Position numbers and translations under genes: made by a program. Below are positions 1 to 5,419 of a DNA stretch of 5,419 nt, in pieces. The notes beneath the pieces were generated by a model. It was given only the letters and a program-made list of their open reading frames with translations. It was not told the origin of the DNA and made no database searches. Position 1 is the stretch's first letter; every line of letters begins with the position of its first letter. This stretch comes from Saprospiraceae bacterium (GTDB lineage Bacteria; Bacteroidota; Bacteroidia; Chitinophagales; Saprospiraceae), in the NCBI GenBank assembly GCA_029262975.1, contig JAJCYJ010000515.1, forward strand, positions 1 through 5,419, read 5' to 3'.

Positions 1-4
1 TCAT
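1..4 (-). CDS. Possible start codon of a following gene, cut off by the window edge
   Basis: On the minus strand the amidohydrolase TAG is followed by four A's and then ATG at bases 4-2. Such tight spacing is typical of co-transcribed genes, and exported tandem amidohydrolases of Bacteroidota are often, as far as I recall, followed by a second, shorter amidohydrolase. Only one codon is visible, so this could equally be chance. Confidence 0.22.
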
Positions 5-8
5 TTTT

Positions 9-3000
9 CTAATTTTTATCGTGATGAATAATGCCTAAATTGTAATCGTCATCACAGTGAAATTCTAATTGGATAGCTGAATTAGGTCTTTGCATTCTGC
101 CACCACTCTTTTTTTCTCCTTTCATTTTTTGAATCAACCGGGCGCGCTCCATGCGCAATTCCTCACGAAGTTTTTTATCCTCTTCCATATCATAGTATAT
201 CTTCCCGTCAACAATCGTTTTTTCTGCCCTGGCATATACAGAAAGTGGATGATCTGACCATAATACTACATCTGCATCTTTTCCAACTTTCACACTCCCC
301 ATCTGATCATCCAGATGCAACATTTTAGCGGGATTCAGTGTCACCATCTTCCATGCGTCTTCCTCTGCCATCCCTCCGTATTTGATCGATTTGGCCGCCT
401 CCTGGTTTAACCTGCGCCCCATATTGGCATCATCAGAATTAATGGCTGTCAATACGCCTTCTTTATGCATGATCGCCGCATTATAAGGAATGGCATAACG
501 CACTTCCCATTTGTAATTCCACCAATCCGAAAATGTAGAAGCCGCCACACCATGATCTCGCATTTTGTCCGCCACTTTATATCCTTCAAGAATGTGTGTA
601 AAAGTATTGACCCTGAATCCAAAATCCTCTGCCACCTTCATAAGCATATTAATCTCAGATTGCACATAAGAATGACAAGTAATAAATCTTTCTTTATTTA
701 TAATTTCCAGCATCGCCTCATGGACAAGGTCTCTTCTCGGGCGTACTGTTTTCTGCTTTTCGGCAGCGCTTAATGCATTATAAGATTTCCATTTTTTCTC
801 ATATTCAACTGCATTGGCAAAGCCATCTACATAGACCTGCTCTACGCCCATACGGGATTGCGGATATCTTATAGATTGTGCATTAGAAGAACGTTTTACA
901 TTTTCACCCAAGGCAAATTTTATAAATTCATCCGCCCCATTTATTTTCATATTTTCAGGTGATTCTCCCCATCTTAATTTGATAAGTGCCGATTGGCCAC
1001 CTATTGGATTGGCGGAACCATGAAGCACCTGCGCTGCTGTCACTCCTCCCGCAAGCGTGCGATAAATATTGATTTGTTCAGGGTTGATCTGATCTCCGAT
1101 TCTTACCATAGAAGAATTAGTCGCTCTTTCATTGCCACCACCACCTATATGTGTGTGCTCATCTATAATACCGCAGGTCAAATGTTTCCCAGAACCATCT
1201 ATTATTGTAGCCCCGGTCTGACTTAGCTGTTTTCCAATTCTTGAAATCTTGCCATCCTTAAGTAGCACATCTGTATTCCTTAGGATACCATCCGTCTCAT
1301 TTGTCCATACTGTGGTATTGGTAATTAGAATAGTCTGTTGGGCGGGTAATGCTTCTCTTCCAAAAGCTACAAATGGAAATATAACTTTCCCCAATTCTTT
1401 GGCATCGTCTCCGGCCTTATCGCCACGTTTTTTATTCCCAGGCCCATCTCCCTTCGACGCACCCGGAGTCTTTTTATCATCTGACTTTTCTATGTCTCCG
1501 GTTCTGACGGCTTCCCAATTGGTCCAGCTACCATTGACTAATTGTCCTGTACCTTTCCATCCTTTTTCCATAGTCCATCCAGACAACCTAACATCATCCT
1601 TATCTTCTTTTGTTGTTTTCAAACTAAGCATGACCATGTCCTTTTCAAATGATGCTTTTATATCCGTAGAGGTTGTATCATTCACAACCAACTTCGCTTT
1701 GTGTGCACCGGGTTTCCCACTTATTTCCATTTTGTGGCTGACCCCATCGATGGTCAGACTATAAGTACCACTAAAGTCCTTTTCATCCAACTCCTTAATT
1801 CTATAAGGTTTGCCCTGGATCCAATTTTCATGAATGATCACTTTCTCCTTGAAGAGTTCATCTGAAGTGATCAGAAAGTTTGCGATCATACCTGATTTCA
1901 GACTACCTACCCTATCAGCTATGTGCAACATTTTAGCGGGCACGGTCGTCAAAGCTTTTAACGCTGCCTTTTCACTAAGACCGTGTTTTATCGCCTTTTG
2001 GATATTTGATAAAAATTCAGAAGGCTTCGCAAGACCATCGGTTGACAAAGCAAACGCAATATTGTTTTTTTCTAAAACACCTGCATTTGTCGGTGCTAAC
2101 TCCCAATGTTTCATAACAGCCAGAGAAACTTTTTCCGCGTCAAGCGGATCTTCGACATCGTATGCATCCGGAAAATTCACAGGCACGATCAAGGATGCTC
2201 CTGATGCCTGAATTTCTTTGATCCTTTTATAGCTGTCACCCCCGCTCTTGATAATGTACTGAACATCGAATTCGTCACCTACCTTATCAGCCCGAAGCAC
2301 ATTCATCCAATTACCTGCATCAAATATTTGAGGTCCGACCTGTAAGTCTATCCAAGCCTCCAATGTTTGATCCGTAAATGGCCTGGGTTCCTGGCTCCCA
2401 AACCACTGGGCATCCATATGTGTCTGTCTTAAAAGGGAAATAAATCCCATCATCGATCCCGGATAATTCTGACTTGAAGTACCTTTTGAAAAGGAATAGT
2501 GCGCTGCTGCTTTGTTGCTTAGTATTACATCATTTTCAGAATCTTCCCCTAGTGTAACTACTGCTGAAGACCCTCTTGCAATACCATCAGCCCGGAAACT
2601 TAGAACGGCACCAAATCCCTGTTTTCTTAACTCACCAGCACTTTTGCTATCTATCAGAAAATGCTCGGCCGCATTATAATCAGCCTTGATCGCTTCATTT
2701 GCATTGAAGGCACCTTTGGTCGTACTCATGATCTGTTCCGGACCGCCAAATCCGCCTCTCCTGCTTCTACGCTCTTCTTTTGGGATACCATAACTAGTAT
2801 GCATATCTATAAGAGAAGGATAGATATACTTTCCTTCCAGAGATATCGCAGTATAACCATCAGGGACAGCTAATCCTGATCCAACTTGTTCGATTAGACC
2901 ATCTTTGATCAGCAATGTTCCGTTATCGATACGGGTATCGGCATCTACTATTATCGTTGCATTTGTAAATGCGAAAGCGCCAGCTCTTTCATCTTTGACA

Positions 3001-3089
3001 TCATTTATCGGAAATGTTTCCTGAGATAATAAATTGATAGATAAGAAAAGTGTCAAGGCGAATAAAACAAATATTCTACTCTTTACCAT
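9..3089 (-). CDS. Exported tandem amidohydrolase (imidazolonepropionase-like), N-terminal half degenerate
   Basis: Predicted periplasmic or secreted metal-dependent hydrolase of the amidohydrolase superfamily, 1,026 residues; the substrate is unknown. I start it at the ATG at 3089 because residues 1-22 then form a clean signal peptide (MVKSR, a hydrophobic run, LLS|Q); an upstream in-frame ATG at 3161 would bury it behind 24 extra residues. Order of parts: residues 37-431 an amidohydrolase-like domain; 438-530 a beta-rich Trp/Gly-containing domain that I cannot name; 532-566 a Lys/Asp/Gly linker; 581-966 a second amidohydrolase domain; 968-994 a charged helical tail segment. The second domain shows the usual ligands: H645 and H647 (DEHTH), K732 (ENVKR, possible), H806 (ITCHS), H832 (FTHIL) and D886 (NSDD). 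It also has GSANPIGGQ, common in exported COG1228-type proteins. The first domain reads LIDMHTS where HxH is expected, and keeps D351 (STDG). The stop is TAG at 9-11. Family confidence is high; function is open. Confidence 0.93.
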   Translation of the reverse strand: MVKSRIFVLFALTLFLSINLLSQETFPINDVKDERAGAFAFTNATIIVDADTRIDNGTLLIKDGLIEQVGSGLAVPDGYTAISLEGKYIYPSLIDMHTSYGIPKEERRSRRGGFGGPEQIMSTTKGAFNANEAIKADYNAAEHFLIDSKSAGELRKQGFGAVLSFRADGIARGSSAVVTLGEDSENDVILSNKAAAHYSFSKGTSSQNYPGSMMGFISLLRQTHMDAQWFGSQEPRPFTDQTLEAWIDLQVGPQIFDAGNWMNVLRADKVGDEFDVQYIIKSGGDSYKRIKEIQASGASLIVPVNFPDAYDVEDPLDAEKVSLAVMKHWELAPTNAGVLEKNNIAFALSTDGLAKPSEFLSNIQKAIKHGLSEKAALKALTTVPAKMLHIADRVGSLKSGMIANFLITSDELFKEKVIIHENWIQGKPYRIKELDEKDFSGTYSLTIDGVSHKMEISGKPGAHKAKLVVNDTTSTDIKASFEKDMVMLSLKTTKEDKDDVRLSGWTMEKGWKGTGQLVNGSWTNWEAVRTGDIEKSDDKKTPGASKGDGPGNKKRGDKAGDDAKELGKVIFPFVAFGREALPAQQTILITNTTVWTNETDGILRNTDVLLKDGKISRIGKQLSQTGATIIDGSGKHLTCGIIDEHTHIGGGGNERATNSSMVRIGDQINPEQINIYRTLAGGVTAAQVLHGSANPIGGQSALIKLRWGESPENMKINGADEFIKFALGENVKRSSNAQSIRYPQSRMGVEQVYVDGFANAVEYEKKWKSYNALSAAEKQKTVRPRRDLVHEAMLEIINKERFITCHSYVQSEINMLMKVAEDFGFRVNTFTHILEGYKVADKMRDHGVAASTFSDWWNYKWEVRYAIPYNAAIMHKEGVLTAINSDDANMGRRLNQEAAKSIKYGGMAEEDAWKMVTLNPAKMLHLDDQMGSVKVGKDADVVLWSDHPLSVYARAEKTIVDGKIYYDMEEDKKLREELRMERARLIQKMKGEKKSGGRMQRPNSAIQLEFHCDDDYNLGIIHHDKN

Positions 3090-3325
3090 TTGAATGAAGT
3101 TTAGTGAAAACAAAGTGAATGTTTCGGATAAGATGGGGATCGCCATAATCATATGGACCACCGAATGTAGGAAATTCTTTGCTGATTAAAGCGATATTCT
3201 AAAAAGGAGTAGCCGTCTCTCAATGGGATTGAAAAATTATCCTTCTACGGGCTTGAAAGCCAATCTTCTTTTCACATCTCGTCCACAATACTTATATTAC
3301 TGGTCATTCACTAATCCATATAATC
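3090..3325. promoter_or_regulatory. Divergent intergenic region between the two exported enzymes
   Basis: These 236 bases separate the two chosen start codons and must carry the start signals of both genes. Neither start has a Shine-Dalgarno at useful spacing, and both are preceded by A/T-rich sequence, as is usual in Bacteroidota. I find no convincing match to the Bacteroidota promoter (TTTG, about 19-21 bases, TAnnTTTG). The nearest on the minus strand is TCACTTTG (3118-3111), five of six positions but without a good -33 partner. On the plus strand TATATTAC (3293-3300) is only partial. An AAGGAG at 3204-3209 precedes ATG 3223, which opens a frame I judge non-coding. No strong operator-like palindrome was seen. 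Confidence 0.5.
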
Positions 3326-5017
3326 ATGTACCGGTTTCTAATAGTTTTATTAATCATCTTAACAAGTCTTCCACTTATGTCTCAGAACAGGATATCAGGC
3401 AAGGCCTTTGCAACCCGATCCGAAGTAATCGCCAAAAATGGAATGGCCGCGACCAGTCAGCCATTGGCTACACAGGTAGCGCTGGATATATTAAAAGCCG
3501 GCGGAAATGCTATCGATGCAGCCATTGCAGCTAATGCAATGTTGGGTCTTGTAGAACCAGCGAGTTGCGGCATTGGAGGCGATTTATTTGCCATTATTTG
3601 GGATGCAAAAACACAGAAATTGTATGGCCTTAATGCCAGTGGCCGATCCCCTAAAAGTCTGACGGCGGCATATTTTCAGGATCAGGGCATGGATTATGTG
3701 CCTTTTACAGGCCCCTTATCTGTATCAGTGCCCGGTTGTGTCGATGGCTGGGACATGCTACATAAGCGATTTGGAAAAATGGCCTGGGCGGACATTTTAA
3801 AACCGGCCATAACTTATGGCAATGAAGGATTTCCGGTGTCAGAAGTAATTGCCATCGAAATGATGGTCAGCGCCCGATCCAGGGCAGATCGTCCTGGTTT
3901 TAGTGATACGTATATGCCCGGCGGCAAGACACCTTCTAAAGGCGAAGTATTTGTCAATTCAAAATTGGCCAACACCTATGAGATTATAGCCAAAGGGGGA
4001 AGCAATGCCTTTTATAAAGGAGATATAGCAAGGAAAATAGCGGCATTTATGAAAGACAACGGTGGCTTTATCACATATGAAGATATGGCTGCACATCAGT
4101 CGGACTGGGTTAATCCTGTAAGTGTAAATTATCGTGGATACGATGTCTGGGAATTGCCACCAAATGGACAAGGTATTGCCGCATTACAAATGTTGAATAT
4201 CCTCGAAGGCTACGATATCAGTCAGATGGGATTTGGTTCTACAGATTACTTACATGTTATCACGGAAGCAAAAAAGCTGGCATTTGAAGATCGCGCTAAG
4301 TACTATTCCGATATGGCTTTTAATGATATTCCGGTCGATCGACTAATATCAAAGGAATATGGTGCACACAGAAGATCTATGATCAATCCAAACCGGGCAG
4401 CAAGACAATATGATGCAGGTGAAATCGAAAGCGGCAATACCACCTACCTCACCGTAGCCGATAAGGACGGAAATATGATATCCCTAATCCAGAGTATATA
4501 TGCAGGATTTGGTTCCGGCATGTGTCCGGATGATTTGGGATTTGTATTGCAGAACCGGGGGAATATGTTCAACATCCAGGATCCAAACCACTTCAATTAT
4601 TTTGCACCCGGCAAGAGACCATTTCATACAATCATACCTGCCTTTATTACTAAAGATGGTAAACCATTTATCAGTTTTGGATTGATGGGCGGAGCGATGC
4701 AACCACAGGGTCATGCGCAGATTGTTGTCAACTTAATTGATTTTGGCATGGATCTGCAGGAAGCCGGTGATGCACCAAGGATGAGACATATCGGATCTTC
4801 CCAACCGATGGGGAGTGAAATGAAAGATGGTGGCATTCTGAATTTAGAAAGTGGATTGGATTATGAGATGATTCGAGGGCTAGTCGTAAAGGGACATAAA
4901 GTTCAATTCTCTGTAGGTAATTATGGCGGCTACCAGGCCATTATGTGGGATGATGTCAACAAAGTTTATTATGGCGCTTCAGAATCCAGGAAGGATGGGC
5001 AGGCTGCGGGGTATTGA
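3326..5017 (+). CDS. ggt: Exported gamma-glutamyltransferase-type proenzyme (Ntn-hydrolase)
   Basis: Predicted periplasmic gamma-glutamyltransferase/hydrolase, which in this family cleaves gamma-glutamyl bonds of glutathione and related compounds. The 563 residues are close to the family norm (E. coli Ggt is 580). Residues 1-20 form a signal peptide ending LMS|Q-N or LMSQ|N, with no lipobox cysteine. Family motifs: GGNAIDAAIA (59-68), EPASCGIGGD (77-86), the ELPPNGQG segment (276-283) and GNTTYLTVADKDGN (370-383). By family precedent the chain cuts itself before T372, giving a large subunit of about 350 residues and a small one of 192 whose N-terminal Thr is the nucleophile. GG at 455-456 fits the oxyanion region. 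R107 in NASGRSP may hold the substrate carboxylate. The segment 409-435 (LQNRG to KRPFHT) is about ten residues shorter than in E. coli and lacks its Ser-Ser pair, so this belongs to a lid-less subfamily and could prefer another acyl group. No Shine-Dalgarno precedes the start. The stop is doubled in frame (TGA TAA). The gene is divergent from the amidohydrolase. Confidence 0.95.
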   Translation: MYRFLIVLLIILTSLPLMSQNRISGKAFATRSEVIAKNGMAATSQPLATQVALDILKAGGNAIDAAIAANAMLGLVEPASCGIGGDLFAIIWDAKTQKLYGLNASGRSPKSLTAAYFQDQGMDYVPFTGPLSVSVPGCVDGWDMLHKRFGKMAWADILKPAITYGNEGFPVSEVIAIEMMVSARSRADRPGFSDTYMPGGKTPSKGEVFVNSKLANTYEIIAKGGSNAFYKGDIARKIAAFMKDNGGFITYEDMAAHQSDWVNPVSVNYRGYDVWELPPNGQGIAALQMLNILEGYDISQMGFGSTDYLHVITEAKKLAFEDRAKYYSDMAFNDIPVDRLISKEYGAHRRSMINPNRAARQYDAGEIESGNTTYLTVADKDGNMISLIQSIYAGFGSGMCPDDLGFVLQNRGNMFNIQDPNHFNYFAPGKRPFHTIIPAFITKDGKPFISFGLMGGAMQPQGHAQIVVNLIDFGMDLQEAGDAPRMRHIGSSQPMGSEMKDGGILNLESGLDYEMIRGLVVKGHKVQFSVGNYGGYQAIMWDDVNKVYYGASESRKDGQAAGY

Positions 5018-5062
5018 TAATTGAAATGTGCTTGAGTGCTTATGTTCCGAGGTACCTAGAAT

Positions 5063-5151
5063 GGTGCAAAATTGGAAATGTCCTCCTTTTAAGGAGGTGA
5101 CCGCAGGTCGGAGGATTTGCCTTTTTCCGCACCCCAATGAAGTGGACATTT
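5063..5151. repeat. Hairpin repeat element containing a Shine-Dalgarno mimic; possible terminator
   Basis: Several stems can form here. CCTCCTT (5082-5088) pairs with AAGGAGG (5091-5097) across two bases. Alternatively TCCTCC (5081-5086) pairs with GGAGGA (5110-5115), enclosing a small hairpin GACC-GCA-GGTC (5099-5109). An outer AAATGTCC (5076-5083) matches GGACATTT (5144-5151) perfectly. GGTGC (5063-5067) is also complementary to GCACC (5129-5133), and ATTGG (5071-5075) to CCAAT (5134-5138). The pattern of TCCTCC, AAGGAGGTG and GGAGGATTT resembles an interspersed intergenic repeat that I recall from many Bacteroidota genomes. A T-run (5122-5126) follows the TCCTCC/GGAGGA stem, so it may also end transcription of the upstream gene, which stops 46 bases before the first arm. 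Confidence 0.6.
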
Positions 5152-5162
5152 GATATATAATG

Positions 5163-5305
5163 CATCCTATAAGAGTTCTTATCTTACATTTAATGTCTCA
5201 ATATATCATTGACTCAATGAATCATTCTAGCATTCCACACGGGCTCACGCCTTCACTCCTTTATTTCCAGCATTGTACAAGGGCTCATATCTTACAATTA
5301 TTATT
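5163..5305. repeat. Three degenerate copies of a direct repeat of about 30 bases
   Basis: Copies begin at 5163, 5231 and 5271 with CAT preceded by G. The second and third share CATT, then ACA, GGGCTCA and CTT in register, exactly 40 bases apart. The first and third match at 23 of 30 positions by eye, including ATCTTACA (5181-5188 and 5289-5296). The second copy contains GGGC-TCAC-GCCT (5241-5252), able to form a small hairpin, which the other two have lost. Uneven spacing (68 and 40 bases) and divergence point to old, decaying copies of a palindromic intergenic element rather than an active array. Confidence 0.5.
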
Positions 5306-5340
5306 GAAAATCATAAATTTAAGGAATTAAATAAGTTGAA

Positions 5341-5414
5341 GCTAAGGCCGGAACATAGAATTCCAGGGCTAAGTACATAATTGATACAGGGCGTTAGGTT
5401 AAACCGGCTTTAGC
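5341..5414. repeat. Imperfect 11-bp inverted repeat enclosing 52 bases
   Basis: GCTAAGGCCGG (5341-5351) is the reverse complement of CCGGCTTTAGC (5404-5414) at ten of eleven positions; the exception would be a G-U pair in RNA. Inside lie two similar segments, GGGCTAAG (5366-5373) and GGGCGTTAG. The right arm contains GGCTTTAGCC, the core of a hairpin-type repeat I recall from intergenic regions of Bacteroidota, often discussed alongside REP-associated transposases. The element may run past the window edge. No transposase is visible. Confidence 0.5.
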
Positions 5415-5419
5415 CACTT

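Larger units (their letters stand above)
5018..5419. other. Non-coding 3' region rich in short repeats
   Basis: This 402-base stretch after the gamma-glutamyltransferase has no open frame with coding character and no tRNA-like or rRNA-like sequence. It is A/T-rich from about 5150. Bases 5018-5060 hold nothing I recognise. The rest is occupied by a hairpin element (5063-5151), three decayed direct repeats (5163-5305) and a closing inverted repeat (5341-5414), each listed separately. The piling up of unrelated short repeats suggests a site that tolerates insertion of small non-autonomous elements. Confidence 0.7.

Noticed and set aside
1249..1764. Plus-strand 171-codon frame opposite the amidohydrolase
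   Set aside because: It lies wholly antisense to the middle domain and linker. Its Ser/Pro/Phe-rich composition is what the reverse of a Lys/Asp/Gly-rich coding strand gives.
3087..3161. Upstream ATG at 3161 as the amidohydrolase start
   Set aside because: It adds 24 residues ahead of a canonical signal peptide, with no Shine-Dalgarno or better context. The ATG at 3089 gives the expected basic N-terminus, hydrophobic core and LLS-Q cleavage site.
3269..3300. TTTT then TATATTAC as a Bacteroidota promoter for the transferase
   Set aside because: The -7 box matches only partly (TATATTAC against TAnnTTTG) and the -33 box lacks the G, which is too weak in A/T-rich DNA.
3223..3534. Plus-strand 103-codon frame starting after AAGGAG at 3204-3209
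   Set aside because: It runs out of frame into the gamma-glutamyltransferase gene across its signal peptide and conserved motifs, its translation has no recognisable feature, and Shine-Dalgarno strength is a poor guide in this phylum.
5137..5160. Short frame MKWTFDI downstream of the AAGGAGGTGA motif
   Set aside because: It is seven codons long and its ATG is 36 bases past the motif, too far for ribosome positioning.
5163..5305. CRISPR array
   Set aside because: There are only three poorly conserved copies with unequal spacing (68 and 40 bases), no constant repeat and no cas genes.
5341..5419. tRNA-like or other structured RNA gene at the right edge
   Set aside because: There is no T-loop GTTCGA motif, no acceptor stem with CCA and no anticodon arm. 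The only strong pairing is the terminal inverted repeat.

Overview
The window carries two complete, divergently oriented genes for exported enzymes, followed by about 400 bases of non-coding DNA holding several short repeats. The organism is most likely a member of the Bacteroidota. Both proteins start with short signal peptides ending in Ser-Gln (LLSQ, MSQ), both starts lack a recognisable Shine-Dalgarno sequence, and a secreted two-domain amidohydrolase of about 1,000 residues is typical of that phylum. The family within the phylum cannot be settled from this sequence.

Layout: bases 9-3089 (minus strand) encode a 1,026-residue exported tandem amidohydrolase. Its N-terminal amidohydrolase-like half has lost most of its metal ligands, and its C-terminal half keeps a full set. 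A 236-base divergent intergenic region (3090-3325) must hold the start signals of both genes. Bases 3326-5017 (plus strand) encode an exported gamma-glutamyltransferase-type Ntn-hydrolase proenzyme of 563 residues. Bases 5018-5419 hold no gene I can support. They contain (a) a hairpin element that includes a perfect 10-base complement of the 16S rRNA 3' end, (b) three decayed copies of a direct repeat of about 30 bases, and (c) an 11-bp inverted repeat at the right edge. The ATG at bases 4-2 of the minus strand, four bases past the amidohydrolase stop, may begin a further gene of the same operon.

Both enzymes are predicted to act outside the cytoplasm on amide or peptide-like bonds. A shared role in scavenging small peptides or gamma-glutamyl compounds is plausible but is inference only. 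I see no defence system, phage, intact insertion sequence, CRISPR array or RNA gene. The core of the window is ordinary metabolic genes. The most curious points are the half-dead double amidohydrolase, the altered substrate-pocket residues of the transferase, and the ribosome-binding-site mimic in the 3' repeat.
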